A stretch of 64,000 nt of DNA from DATJPR01 sp963752915 (GCA_963752915.1 CAVVZZ010000015.1:1-64000), one strand, 5' to 3'; positions 35,176 through 43,906 are shown, counted from the stretch's first letter. The notes: generated by a model from the letters alone, not told the origin. Numbers and translations are program-made.

Positions 35176-35216
35176 TCCAGGATATATCGAAGTTCACAAG
35201 AGGATCAAAGAAAATC

Positions 35217-36533
35217 ATGGGCCGAATCGAAGTCGTCATGCCGCAGATGGGTGAGAGCATCGCCGAAGGAACGATTGTCAAGTGGCACAAGCGTATCGGC
35301 GACATGGTGAAGAAGGACGAGACCCTGCTCGAGATCAGCACCGACAAGGTGGATTCCGAAATTCCTTCCCCCGCGGCGGGGATTCTCGTCGAAATCGTGG
35401 CCAAAGAAAACGACACGGTCCCCGTCCATACCGTGATCGCCTACCTCGATTCCAACGGAGCGGGTGCGGCAAAGGACGTCGAAACGCCGAAAAAGGAAAT
35501 ACCGGCCCCGCGACAACCTGAAGTCGTTCAAGCACCGCAGGCAACCGCAAGGCCGGCGACTGCTGCACCGGCGCCGACGGGCAGTCGGTTCTATTCACCG
35601 CTCGTGATGACGATTGCCCGTGCGGAAGGGATTTCGATGTCGGAGCTTGAACAGATTCCCGGCACGGGGGAGGCCGGACGGGTTTCAAAGAACGACATCC
35701 TTGGTTGGATTCAGGCGAAGAAGACCGGACGCGTGGTCCCGCAACCGGCACCGGCTCCTGCAGCAGAGGCGGGCGTTCTCGATCAACTTCAACACGTCGA
35801 CGACGCCGAGCTGGTAAGAAAGTATCCCTCGCCCGATTTCGAGATTCTTCAGATGAGCAACGTCATGCACCGGATGGCCGACCACATGGTGCAGACGGTG
35901 CAGACATCGCCGCATGTCTTCGCCGTGCACGAGGTGGATATGACGGCGGTTGTGCAGCATCGGGAAAAGCATGCGGACGAGTTTCTCCGCAAAGAAGGGT
36001 TCAAACTGACGTTTACGCCGTACGTTGTAACAGCGGTGGTTGACGCGCTCAAGAGATATCCGATTGTCAATAGTTCCGTCGAAGGCGGCAAGATCATCAA
36101 GAAGAACTTCCTGAATATCGGCATCGCCGTCGCATCGGAGAGCGGGTTGCTTGTGCCGGTGATCAAGCATGCGGAGGAGAAGAACTTCCTTGGATTGGCG
36201 AGGGCGGTCAACGATCTCGCCCTGCGCACGCGCACAAAGAAGCTCCTGCCGGAGGAAGTGCAGGGCGGGTCGTTCAGCATTACGAACTATGGCGTGTTCG
36301 GGACGTTGATCGGAACTCCGCTGATCAACCAGCCACAGGTTGCAATTCTCGGAACCGGTGTGATCACAAAGCGAGTTGCCGTGGTGAACGATATGATCGC
36401 CGTTCGTTCGATGGCGTTCTTCACGGTCTCGTTTGACCACAGGATCATCGATGGTGCGACAGGCGGGAAATTCCTGGCGGACATCGTCAATACCCTCGAA
36501 CACGTCGATCCGAACGCCGGAATGGGCCTATAG
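35217..36533 (+). CDS. 2-oxoacid dehydrogenase E2, dihydrolipoyl acyltransferase
   Basis: The 438-residue protein has one N-terminal lipoyl domain with the modified Lys in EISTDKVDSEIPSP (residue about 43), an Ala/Pro-rich linker, an E3/E1-binding domain (about 125-165, YSPLVMTIARAEG, GRVSKNDIL) and the catalytic domain ending SFDHRIIDGATGGKFL with the HxxxDG active site. It is the only E2 gene in the cluster. The gene order suggests it serves the E1 alpha/beta pair before it and perhaps the fused E1 too. Confidence 0.93.
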   Translation: MGRIEVVMPQMGESIAEGTIVKWHKRIGDMVKKDETLLEISTDKVDSEIPSPAAGILVEIVAKENDTVPVHTVIAYLDSNGAGAAKDVETPKKEIPAPRQPEVVQAPQATARPATAAPAPTGSRFYSPLVMTIARAEGISMSELEQIPGTGEAGRVSKNDILGWIQAKKTGRVVPQPAPAPAAEAGVLDQLQHVDDAELVRKYPSPDFEILQMSNVMHRMADHMVQTVQTSPHVFAVHEVDMTAVVQHREKHADEFLRKEGFKLTFTPYVVTAVVDALKRYPIVNSSVEGGKIIKKNFLNIGIAVASESGLLVPVIKHAEEKNFLGLARAVNDLALRTRTKKLLPEEVQGGSFSITNYGVFGTLIGTPLINQPQVAILGTGVITKRVAVVNDMIAVRSMAFFTVSFDHRIIDGATGGKFLADIVNTLEHVDPNAGMGL

Positions 36534-36569
36534 GATCGCGATTCATGATGATAGAATAATGAGAACCAA

Positions 36570-37466
36570 ATGAGAGAAGGAATTCCGGAGGGCGCGCCGC
36601 CCACTGTCACGCGTCCCTCCAGACCATCGTGGTTGAAAGTCAAGGTCCCCCTCGGCGAGAATTTCTCACGCTTGAAGGGGTTAATGGACCAGAAGCATCT
36701 CCACACCGTCTGCGAAGAAGCGCGCTGTCCGAATGTGAGCGAGTGTTGGAACGCAGGGACGGCGACATTCATGATCCTGGGCGACATCTGTACGCGTTCC
36801 TGCGGGTTTTGCGCGGTGAAGACGGGGAAGCCGGAAGGCCTCGACCTGCAAGAACCGCTCCGGGTTGCCGACGCAGTCCGGTCAATGGGCGTGCGCTACG
36901 CCGTGGTGACGTCAGTGAATCGTGATGAGCTTCCCGACGGCGGCGCCGCGGTGTTTGCGGATACGATCAGGGAAATCCGGAAGGTCAATCCTTCGGTCAC
37001 GATCGAAGTTCTCATCCCGGACTTTCGCGGCGTCGAATGGGCGCTTGATATAATCGTCGAGGCGCATCCTGACGTGCTGAATCACAATGTAGAAACCATC
37101 CCGCGGCTCTATGCGACCGTCCGTCCTCAGGCGAAATATGAACGAAGCCTCGAGCTGCTGGAACGGGCGAAGCGGAAAGGGATGACGACGAAGACCGGCA
37201 TCATGGTCGGCCTCGGCGAGACGGAGGAGGAGGTCCAGAACGTGCTGCGCGACGTGCATGCGAACGCGGTCGACATCTTTACGGTGGGGCAGTACTTGCA
37301 GCCAACGAAGCAGCATCTTCCAGTGGATCGGTACGTGCATCCGGACGAGTTTGTGCGGTACAAGGAGTTCGGGACGCGAATCGGGATCCCCAGAGTAGAG
37401 TCGGGGCCGCTCGTGCGAAGCTCGTACCATGCAGAGGATTGGAAGCGACGGACCGGCAATGAGTAG
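36570..37466 (+). CDS. lipA: Lipoyl synthase (radical SAM)
   Basis: The 298-residue enzyme has both iron-sulfur sites: CX4CX5C at C48, C53 and C59, and the radical-SAM CX3CX2C at C74, C78 and C81 (CTRSCGFC). It inserts two sulfurs into octanoylated E2, completing the pathway begun by LipB. The C-terminal RSSYHAEDW motif carries the serine that ligates the auxiliary cluster. Its stop codon lies inside the first unit of a heptamer repeat. Confidence 0.95.
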   Translation: MREGIPEGAPPTVTRPSRPSWLKVKVPLGENFSRLKGLMDQKHLHTVCEEARCPNVSECWNAGTATFMILGDICTRSCGFCAVKTGKPEGLDLQEPLRVADAVRSMGVRYAVVTSVNRDELPDGGAAVFADTIREIRKVNPSVTIEVLIPDFRGVEWALDIIVEAHPDVLNHNVETIPRLYATVRPQAKYERSLELLERAKRKGMTTKTGIMVGLGETEEEVQNVLRDVHANAVDIFTVGQYLQPTKQHLPVDRYVHPDEFVRYKEFGTRIGIPRVESGPLVRSSYHAEDWKRRTGNE

Positions 37467-37544
37467 GAAGTATGACGTATGACGTAGGAAGAAAGCATTG
37501 GCATTCGATAGTTCGTCTCAAAGTCTCGCACTCCCCAAGTCCCC
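37462..37544. repeat. Composite heptamer repeat arrays downstream of lipA
   Basis: Bases 37462-37489 hold four units of AGTAGGA/CGTATGA type. Bases 37510-37544 hold a second, C/T-rich run of 7-bp units (ending CTCCCCA, AGTCCCC). The first overlaps the lipA stop codon. The same pair of unit types recurs downstream of frr at 58304. Confidence 0.7.
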
Positions 37545-37594
37545 GTGTGCTCTCCATAGACTCATGGTAGGATTATTGCAGAAAGGAAGGCGCA

Positions 37595-37927
37595 ATGGAA
37601 AACCAGATCTCGGAATGGAAAGCTTCGACGTGGCGGATACGCCCCACGCTCGATATGCCGGACCTCGAGCCCGAGGCGGTGCAATTCGCCGTTTTGGAGA
37701 AAGACCCCATTGACGAAGTACCGGGAGCTCCTCAAAAGGCAGTGATGAACGCTTCTCGGCACAGCTCCACAAGTTCGACTCTCCTTTCCCCCGATGTGAT
37801 GAAAAGGCTGGAGCGCACCGCACTTATGGGACATGCTCTTTCGGAACACGGCGGCGACCAGGTGCAACTCCTTGCCTCCTCGAAGAAAGATGGACGGATC
37901 CAAGACCATGAGGACCGATTCTCGTGA
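37595..37927 (+). CDS. Small protein of unknown function (110 residues)
   Basis: A strong AAGGAAGG lies just upstream of the ATG. The product is hydrophilic with no signal peptide, membrane helix or known motif that I recognise; its middle is Ser/Thr-rich. The stop overlaps the GTG start of the following small ORF (GTGA), the usual sign of translational coupling, which supports both being genes. The antisense frame is also open here, so coding is likely but not certain. Confidence 0.5.
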   Translation: MENQISEWKASTWRIRPTLDMPDLEPEAVQFAVLEKDPIDEVPGAPQKAVMNASRHSSTSSTLLSPDVMKRLERTALMGHALSEHGGDQVQLLASSKKDGRIQDHEDRFS

Positions 37928-38097
37928 GCTCAAACGGTCCGGCGGGAAGGAAATGGCTCACGAGCAAAGTGACCTGGCAGGACGGGAAACCGATCTGCTG
38001 GTGTGTACCGGTTGACGCTGAGATCGGGAAGGAAGTGGGCGTCGAGCTCAACCCGACGAACGTGATCGATCTCGAGGCTCTGGCCGGGACATTCTAG
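37924..38097 (+). CDS. Small protein of unknown function (57 residues)
   Basis: A GTG start overlaps the upstream ORF's TGA. The peptide contains WLTSKVTWQDGKPICWCVP and ends in an acidic segment. The alternating strand-like pattern and the Cys-Trp-Cys suggest a small beta fold, possibly metal-binding. I recognise no family. A 13-bp hairpin begins one base after its stop codon, which fits a two-gene transcript ending there. Confidence 0.45.
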   Translation: MSSNGPAGRKWLTSKVTWQDGKPICWCVPVDAEIGKEVGVELNPTNVIDLEALAGTF

Positions 38098-38126
38098 TGT
38101 AGGTCGACCAGTCTGGTCGACCTACA
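38098..38126. terminator. 13-bp perfect hairpin
   Basis: TGTAGGTCGACCA at 38098-38110 is exactly complementary to 38114-38126 with a 3-base loop. It immediately follows the small ORF. Bases 38127-38244 between it and the arsR operator show nothing else. There is no T-run. Confidence 0.5.
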
Positions 38127-38244
38127 GGCAATGTCTGCGCTCCCTCTCTTTACTACCCCTCTTGAACACATCGCCGTAACCGCACAAAGCTCTCAAAAAA
38201 AATGGTTTGTCGACACCTTGCATGTGTCATCGTTCGTTTCGTAT

Positions 38245-38264
38245 ATTTCGTTAGTTGACGAAAT
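38245..38264. promoter_or_regulatory. Putative ArsR operator
   Basis: ATTTCGT and ACGAAAT form a perfect 7-bp inverted repeat with a 6-base spacer, ending 12 bp before the arsR start codon. Position and symmetry fit autorepression by the ArsR protein, released by arsenite or another metal(loid). Confidence 0.5.
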
Positions 38265-38276
38265 GAGGAAACGACA

Positions 38277-38624
38277 ATGACGCGCGAGGATGTGAGGGTC
38301 TTCAAGGCCCTGAGCGACCCCAGTCGGCTCAGGATTGTGAAAATGCTCGGGGAACGCGAGCTGTGCCTCTGCGAGGTGCGGGAAGTTCTCGGGCTTTCCA
38401 CTTCCACGGTCTCGAAGCATTTGACGATCCTTCGCGATGCCAACCTCATTCTCGATGCGAAAGTCGGCAAATGGGTGAACTTCCGCCTGAATCCGAAATC
38501 GGAGAACAGCGTCGCCCGCGCCGCCCTGGGAGTGATCGACAAGGAGTTCCTTGACGACACTGTCGTTCGGGATGACGCAAGAAGACTCCGGAATATCAAT
38601 CGCCAGAAAATCTGCCAGCGTTGA
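38277..38624 (+). CDS. arsR: ArsR/SmtB-family metalloregulator
   Basis: The 115-residue winged-helix repressor has the N-terminal FKALSDPSRLRIVKML, the metal-binding ELCLCEV with C30 and C32 in helix alpha-3, and the recognition helix STSTVSKHLTILRDANLI. Cysteines in that place are the arsenite/antimonite site of ArsR. It leads an operon with a small thioredoxin, a permease, arsenate reductase and Acr3. Confidence 0.9.
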   Translation: MTREDVRVFKALSDPSRLRIVKMLGERELCLCEVREVLGLSTSTVSKHLTILRDANLILDAKVGKWVNFRLNPKSENSVARAALGVIDKEFLDDTVVRDDARRLRNINRQKICQR

Positions 38625-38641
38625 ACCCGAAAGGAACGATC

Positions 38642-38890
38642 ATGACAATCAAAGTATTAGGCCCCGGATGCGTGAATTGCAGGACTCTCGAAAGCCGGAC
38701 GAGGGAAGCCCTCTCTCAGTTGGGACTCCCTGCGTCCCTGGAAAAGGTCGAAGACGTCAAACTCATTGCCACGTACGGGATCATGCGGACGCCGGGTCTT
38801 GTGATCGACGGCAAAGTCGTCTTCTCCGGCCAGGTGCCGACGGTCGACAAACTCAAAGAGATTCTCCTCTCCCATCAGGAAGTCGCATGA
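38642..38890 (+). CDS. Small thioredoxin-like protein (redox-active disulfide protein 2 type)
   Basis: The 82-residue protein has GPGCVNC with redox cysteines C10 and C13, and a thioredoxin fold ending with RTPGLVIDGKVVFSGQVP, which holds the cis-Pro. Such proteins accompany ArsP-type permeases in arsenic operons and may reduce the permease cargo or arsenate reductase. AAGGA precedes the ATG at 38642; a TTG at 38621 overlaps arsR and is less likely. The stop overlaps the permease ATG. Confidence 0.85.
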   Translation: MTIKVLGPGCVNCRTLESRTREALSQLGLPASLEKVEDVKLIATYGIMRTPGLVIDGKVVFSGQVPTVDKLKEILLSHQEVA

Positions 38891-39912
38891 AGCACGCGGT
38901 TGAACAGCATCCGCTCTGGACGATCGGCATACTCCTCCCGGCGTGGATGATCATCTACTTGCTCCTCCAACCGTTTTCCGATGCGCTTATCGCACTTACG
39001 GCGCTCACGCCTGGCGAACGATTGACCGAAGCGCTCCGCTTCTTTGCGTTCGAAGCGCCGAAGGTCCTGTTGCTCCTCACGATCGTTGTCTTTGCGGTGG
39101 GGATTGTGCGCACCTTCTTTTCACCCGAACGGACCCGCAGACTGCTGATGAAACGCTCTCCCTTGACCGGCAGCATTCTGGCAAGCACGTTGGGGATCGT
39201 GACACCGTTTTGTTCATGCTCGGCCGTTCCGCTCTTTATAGGCTTTGTGGAAGTCGGCGTTCCTCTCGGCGTGACGTTCTCCTTCCTGATCGCCGCGCCC
39301 ATGATCAACGAAGTGGCCGTGGTGCTTCTGTTCGGGCTTTTCGGCTGGACGACGGCACTCCTGTATGCGGGTACGGGGCTTCTGATTGCCATCACCGCGG
39401 GCTATGTGATCGGACGATTCAAGGTGGAGCGCTTCATCGAAGCGTGGGTGTTCGAGATTCGCTCGCAGGAGGGCCCGACCCCGGAGGCTGCACTGTCATT
39501 TCGCGACCGGTTTCAGGCTGGATATGAATCCGTCAGGACGATTGTCGGGAAGGTGTGGCCGTATCTCCTTCTGGGGATCGCGGTCGGCGCATGGATCCAC
39601 GGGTACGCGCCCGAGAATCTCCTGGCGGGGATCATGGGGAAATCCGCATGGTGGTCGGTCCCCGTTGCGGTTCTGATCGGCATCCCACTCTATTCGAATG
39701 CCGCAGGGATTGTTCCCGTGATGCTTGCTTTGCTTGAAAAAGGCGCATCGCTCGGCACGGCACTCGCATTCATGATGTCGGTGATCGGGTTGTCGCTTCC
39801 GGAAACGATCATCCTCCGGAAAGTCCTGAAGATCCAGTTGATCGCAATCTTTGTCGGGGTTGTTGGGGTGGGGATTATCGTGGTGGGCTTTCTCTTCAAT
39901 ATCATCTACTAA
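38887..39912 (+). CDS. ArsP/DUF318-like permease
   Basis: The 341-residue protein has about eight to nine membrane helices. The first half holds the family motif TPFCSCSAVPLFIGFVEVGVP with its Cys-x-Cys, which in ArsP binds trivalent organoarsenicals. The second half has PLYSNAAGIVPVMLALLEKGA. It probably exports methylated or other organic arsenicals. Translation is coupled to the thioredoxin-like gene (ATGA overlap). Confidence 0.85.
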   Translation: MKHAVEQHPLWTIGILLPAWMIIYLLLQPFSDALIALTALTPGERLTEALRFFAFEAPKVLLLLTIVVFAVGIVRTFFSPERTRRLLMKRSPLTGSILASTLGIVTPFCSCSAVPLFIGFVEVGVPLGVTFSFLIAAPMINEVAVVLLFGLFGWTTALLYAGTGLLIAITAGYVIGRFKVERFIEAWVFEIRSQEGPTPEAALSFRDRFQAGYESVRTIVGKVWPYLLLGIAVGAWIHGYAPENLLAGIMGKSAWWSVPVAVLIGIPLYSNAAGIVPVMLALLEKGASLGTALAFMMSVIGLSLPETIILRKVLKIQLIAIFVGVVGVGIIVVGFLFNIIY

Positions 39913-39991
39913 AACCAACGTGAGCAAGGTGTAACCAGCACAATCACGGGTCAGGCCGCTGTGCAATAGCTTCTCAAATAACGGAGGAACT

Positions 39992-40423
39992 ATGGAGAAG
40001 ACCCGTGTCCTTTTTGTTTGCATCCACAACAGTGCACGAAGTCAGATGGCCGCCGCATTGCTCAACGATCAGTTCGGAGAGGAATTCGAGGCGGAGAGTG
40101 CGGGCCTCGAGCCGGGCTCATTGAACCCCCTCGCAGTCGCTGCGATGAGAGAGATGGGAATTGATATTTCGGAAAACGAAACGTACGACGTTTTCGACTT
40201 CTACAAGGAAGGAAGACGGTACTCGTACGTGATTACCGTATGCGACGAGGCCAGCGGCGAACGGTGCCCACTTTTCCCGGGGATCGCGAAGCGATTGCAC
40301 TGGAGCTTCGACGATCCGGCGTCATTCACGGGATCGGAGGAAGAGAAAATGGCGAAGACCATCATCGTCCGAAACCAAATCCAGTCGAAGATCCAGAGCT
40401 GGGTGAATGCAATCAGTAAATAA
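39992..40423 (+). CDS. arsC: Arsenate reductase, thioredoxin-coupled (low-molecular-weight phosphatase fold)
   Basis: The 143-residue enzyme has the P-loop CIHNSARSQ with nucleophile C10 and the redox pair C84 and C92 in VCDEASGERCP, the arrangement of S. aureus pI258 ArsC. It reduces arsenate to arsenite, which Acr3 then exports. GGAGGAA precedes the ATG. Confidence 0.95.
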   Translation: MEKTRVLFVCIHNSARSQMAAALLNDQFGEEFEAESAGLEPGSLNPLAVAAMREMGIDISENETYDVFDFYKEGRRYSYVITVCDEASGERCPLFPGIAKRLHWSFDDPASFTGSEEEKMAKTIIVRNQIQSKIQSWVNAISK

Positions 40424-40460
40424 GCAGCACTCCCTACAGAATATCAGATGAAGGCAAGCC

Positions 40461-41531
40461 ATGCCAACGAATGTTAAAAGACTTCGAGGGTTTGACCGTT
40501 ACCTCACCCTCTGGATATTCCTCGCGATGATTGGGGGAGTGCTCTGGGGATATTTCGTCCCCGGAGTCGTCGATTTCTGGAAGACCTTCCAGTCCGGAAC
40601 GACGAGCATCCCTATAGCCATTGGCCTGATTCTGATGATGTATCCTCCCCTTGCCAAGGTCAGGTATGAGGAACTGCCGATCGTCTTCAGGAATGCCCGC
40701 TTACTGGGACTCTCGCTCATACAAAACTGGGTTGTCGGGCCGCTGGTGATGTTTGTTCTGGCAATCGTGCTTTTGCCCGACAAACCCGCGATGATGACAG
40801 GAGTGATCCTTGTCGGTCTGGCGCGATGCATCGCGATGGTCCTCGTCTGGAACGATCTGGCAAAAGGGGATTCGGAATTGGCTGCTGGTCTTGTGGCATT
40901 CAATGCCATCTTTCAGATCCTCTTCTATTCGGTCTATGCCTATTTGTTTATCACGCTCCTCCCGCCGCTCTTCGGCATGACGGGAATTGCCGTCGATGTC
41001 TCGATTTCGGAGATCGCGTTGACGGTCCTCATCTATCTGGGAATCCCTTTTGCGGCCGGTATTCTCACCCGGATCACGCTCGTAAAGGCGCGCGGGAAGG
41101 AATGGTACCATCGGCAGTTCATCCCGAAGATTTCGATTCTGACACCGATCGCACTTCTGTTCACGATCGTCGTAATGTTTTCGCTCAAAGGGGAAAAGAT
41201 CGTCGAGCTTCCACTCGATGTCCTTCGCGTGGCAGTGCCGTACGTGATCTATTTTGGATTCATGTTCTTCCTCACATTCTACATCGCCAGACGCATGGGT
41301 GCATCATACGAGAAGAGCGCGACGCTCTCATTCACCGCCGGGAGCAACGACTTCGAGCTCGCGATCGCAGTGGCAGTGGCGGTCTTCGGAATAAATTCCC
41401 AGGTCGCCTTTGCGACGGTCATCGGTCCGCTCGTCGAGGTCCCTGTCCTGATTGGCCTCGTGAATGTGGCGCTCTATCTTCAAAAGCGATACTTCAAGCC
41501 GGGCACGGAGCCGGCGACTCTACGCCCGTAA
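40461..41531 (+). CDS. acr3: Arsenite efflux permease Acr3
   Basis: The 356-residue protein has ten membrane helices. It carries the Acr3 landmarks GVLWGYFVPG, LGLARCIAMVLVWNDLAKGD (with the essential Cys) and FTAGSNDFELAIAVAVAVFG. It exports arsenite driven by proton motive force. It is the last gene of the arsenic operon. Confidence 0.95.
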   Translation: MPTNVKRLRGFDRYLTLWIFLAMIGGVLWGYFVPGVVDFWKTFQSGTTSIPIAIGLILMMYPPLAKVRYEELPIVFRNARLLGLSLIQNWVVGPLVMFVLAIVLLPDKPAMMTGVILVGLARCIAMVLVWNDLAKGDSELAAGLVAFNAIFQILFYSVYAYLFITLLPPLFGMTGIAVDVSISEIALTVLIYLGIPFAAGILTRITLVKARGKEWYHRQFIPKISILTPIALLFTIVVMFSLKGEKIVELPLDVLRVAVPYVIYFGFMFFLTFYIARRMGASYEKSATLSFTAGSNDFELAIAVAVAVFGINSQVAFATVIGPLVEVPVLIGLVNVALYLQKRYFKPGTEPATLRP

Positions 41532-41648
41532 AGACGCCCGCTCGAGCTTGACAGATGAGCAACTCCATCTCATCGGAGCGCATCAGGACAGTATCTCCCA
41601 TCTTGGTCCGGGCGTCCACTGAAGGGCGAAACTTCCATAGGCTGCTGG

Positions 41649-42065
41649 ATGATCAAGAAATACTTCCTAGCGTGGTTCGGAATGGTGGTCATCGCCATCG
41701 CGAACGGAGCCCTCCGGCAATTTGGTTACCTGCCACTGGTCGGTGAGCTTGCGGCGCATCAAATCTCGTCCGTGACCATCATTCTCTTTTTCTTTCTCTA
41801 TTTCCGGATTGTCAGTGGCAAATGGCCCCTTCGCTCTGCGAAAGAAGCCTGGTCGGTCGGCATTCTCTGGTTGGGCATGACGATCGCTTTTGAATTCGGC
41901 TTCGGCCATTTTGTGTTTGGAAATCCCTGGAGCAGGCTGTTCCACGATTACGACCTCGTGGAGGGAAGGCTCTGGTCGCTGGTCCTCCTTGCCATTCTGA
42001 TCGGTCCGTACTGCGTTTTTCGCATCCGCACCTCATCCCCGCCGTCTCCCGATTCCTCCCGTTGA
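41649..42065 (+). CDS. Small integral membrane protein of unknown function
   Basis: The 138-residue protein has four predicted membrane helices and no known domain name that I can assign. Its sequence (MVVIAIANGALRQFGY, FEFGFGHFVFGNPWSRL) resembles a widespread uncharacterised bacterial family. No good ribosome binding site is visible. It follows acr3 by 117 bp and need not be part of the arsenic system. Confidence 0.6.
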   Translation: MIKKYFLAWFGMVVIAIANGALRQFGYLPLVGELAAHQISSVTIILFFFLYFRIVSGKWPLRSAKEAWSVGILWLGMTIAFEFGFGHFVFGNPWSRLFHDYDLVEGRLWSLVLLAILIGPYCVFRIRTSSPPSPDSSR

Positions 42066-42097
42066 CCGTTGAAGTGAACCTCTGAGCGATTTCTGGT

Positions 42098-42106
42098 TGT
42101 TATACT
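42098..42106 (+). promoter_or_regulatory. Extended -10 promoter candidate TGTTATACT for the sigma factor gene
   Basis: TATACT at 42101-42106 is preceded by TGT, an extended -10 element, 61 bp before the ECF sigma start codon. No -35 is visible at the right spacing. Confidence 0.35.
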
Positions 42107-42166
42107 CCAAGGCAGGGAATTCACGTGGATGAAGCATTGTACCCCTTCAGCCTTTGAGGAGAACTC

Positions 42167-43417
42167 ATGCAGGGAAACGGCGCCGGCCATATCCGCGAAG
42201 TTATCGATCAGGTCTACCGTTCCGAGTTACGACGCATCCTTGCAACGTTGATCCGGCTTCTCGGTGATTTTGATTTTGCGGAGGAGGCGCTGCACGACGC
42301 GTTTACTGCGGCAATGGAGCAATGGCCTGTCGAGGGGGTCCCGGCCAATCCGCGGACCTGGCTGATCTCGGCCGGCAGGTTCAAGGCCATCGACGCGATG
42401 CGGCGCCGGTCGCGCTTCGAGGCGTCGGCAACCGATGTCATCGAGTCCACGGCGTCGGATTCGATCGACCCCGCCGAGCAGATGGACAAAGGCATTGAAG
42501 ACGATGAGCTCAGGCTGATCTTCACCTGCTGCCACCCGGCCCTCTCGCCTGACGCGCGAGTTGCGCTCACCCTCCGGGAGGCGTGCGGTCTCACAACAGA
42601 GGAAATCGCCCGCGCCTTTCTCACCACACCGCCGACGATCGCTCAGCGCATCGTCCGGGCCAAAGCAAAGATCCGTGACGCGCACATCCCCTATCAGGTG
42701 CCGATCGGCGCGGACCTGCCGGACCGGCTCGACACCGTTCTCCACGTCGTGTATCTGGTGTTCAATGAAGGGTACTCGGCGTCATTCGGTGATGCTGTCA
42801 CGCGCGCCGATCTCTCGGGAGAAGCAATCCGGCTTGGGAGGGTCCTGCTGACCCTTCTCCCTGAACCCGAGGTGATGGGGCTGCTTGCCCTGATGCTTCT
42901 CCAGGAATCCCATCGCCCGGCACGCACTTCCGCATCGGGCGATCTCATCCTCCTGGAAAACCAGGACAGGACACTCTGGGACCGTGCACTGATCAGGGAG
43001 GGAATTGCGCTTGTCGAACGTGCGTTGCCGACCCGACGGGTCGGGGCCTACACGCTCCAGGCTGCCATCGCTGCAGTGCACGCGGAAGCGCCGTCGACGG
43101 TCGCCACAGACTGGGCAGAGATCGTCGCCCTGTACGATGTGTTGCTGCAGGCAGATCCTTCTCCCGTCGTCGAACTCAACCGAGCGGTGGCGGTGGCGAT
43201 GCGCGATGGTCCGGATGCCGGGCTCATCCTTGTTGACGGAATCCTGTCCCGAGGCGACCTCGCCCACTATCACCTGGCACATTCCGCTCGTGCGGATCTC
43301 TGCAGGCGGCTGGGAAAAATGGAGGAGGCCCGATCATCCTACACGAAAGCCCTCGCTTTGACGCAGCAAGGGCCCGAGCGACGTTTTCTCGAGCGTCGAT
43401 TGGCGGAGCTCCCATGA
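42167..43417 (+). CDS. ECF42-type RNA polymerase sigma factor with C-terminal TPR-like extension
   Basis: The 416-residue protein has sigma region 2 (about 10-75, DFDFAEEALHDAFTAAMEQWP), sigma region 4 (about 110-165, LRLIFTCCHPALSPDARVALTLREACGLTTEEIARAF) and a 220-residue helical extension with TPR-like repeats. That layout and the FTCCHPAL motif mark group ECF42. These have no classical anti-sigma factor and are genetically linked to DGPF/YCII proteins; three such genes follow here. Confidence 0.88.
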   Translation: MQGNGAGHIREVIDQVYRSELRRILATLIRLLGDFDFAEEALHDAFTAAMEQWPVEGVPANPRTWLISAGRFKAIDAMRRRSRFEASATDVIESTASDSIDPAEQMDKGIEDDELRLIFTCCHPALSPDARVALTLREACGLTTEEIARAFLTTPPTIAQRIVRAKAKIRDAHIPYQVPIGADLPDRLDTVLHVVYLVFNEGYSASFGDAVTRADLSGEAIRLGRVLLTLLPEPEVMGLLALMLLQESHRPARTSASGDLILLENQDRTLWDRALIREGIALVERALPTRRVGAYTLQAAIAAVHAEAPSTVATDWAEIVALYDVLLQADPSPVVELNRAVAVAMRDGPDAGLILVDGILSRGDLAHYHLAHSARADLCRRLGKMEEARSSYTKALALTQQGPERRFLERRLAELP

Positions 43418-43483
43418 GTATCTCACGTCGAATTCACAGCCGGTCGATCGACTATTTCCAGGAGACCCATCGAAGGAGGTGGC

Positions 43484-43837
43484 ATGAAATACCTGTGTCT
43501 TGTCTATGGCGAAGAAAGCAAAATCGGCGCCATGAATGATGACGACTGCATGGCGTACGATAAGGCGATGCGGACCGAAGGAAATTGTTTGGCGTCGGAA
43601 GCCCTTCTCCCGGTTCGGACTGCGACAACAGTCCGTGTGCGCAACGGAAAAGTCGCCATCACGGACGGCCCTTTCGCAGAAACAAAAGAACAGCTTGCGG
43701 GGTTCTATTTGATAGATGCGCGAGACCTTGATCACGCGATCCAAATCGCCGCAAAGATTCCGCCGGCAGCGGTGGGATGCATTGAAGTGAGACCGGTCAG
43801 GGAGCTGGTGAGCACAACGGGGGCGCGACGGCAATAA
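43484..43837 (+). CDS. DGPF/YCII-domain protein, paralogue 1
   Basis: The 117-residue protein has MKYLCLVYGEE and the TDGPFAETKEQLAGFYLIDARD motif that gives the DGPF family its name. It follows the ECF42 gene with a strong AAGGAGGTGG ribosome site. DGPF proteins are small ferredoxin-like proteins; their role in ECF42 signalling is unproved. It is most similar to the paralogue at 45462. Confidence 0.88.
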   Translation: MKYLCLVYGEESKIGAMNDDDCMAYDKAMRTEGNCLASEALLPVRTATTVRVRNGKVAITDGPFAETKEQLAGFYLIDARDLDHAIQIAAKIPPAAVGCIEVRPVRELVSTTGARRQ

Positions 43838-43843
43838 AGGATC

Positions 43844-43885
43844 GATAGTCAATAGTCAATCGACACTAGTCGATGGTCAACTGGA
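43844..43885. repeat. Heptamer repeat array (GATAGTC-type units)
   Basis: Six units with period 7 (GATAGTC, AATAGTC, AATCGAC, ACTAGTC, GATGGTC, AACTGGA) begin 7 bp after the stop codon of the first DGPF gene. Confidence 0.7.
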
Positions 43886-43906
43886 CCTCCTTTCTGATGT
43901 GTTCAG

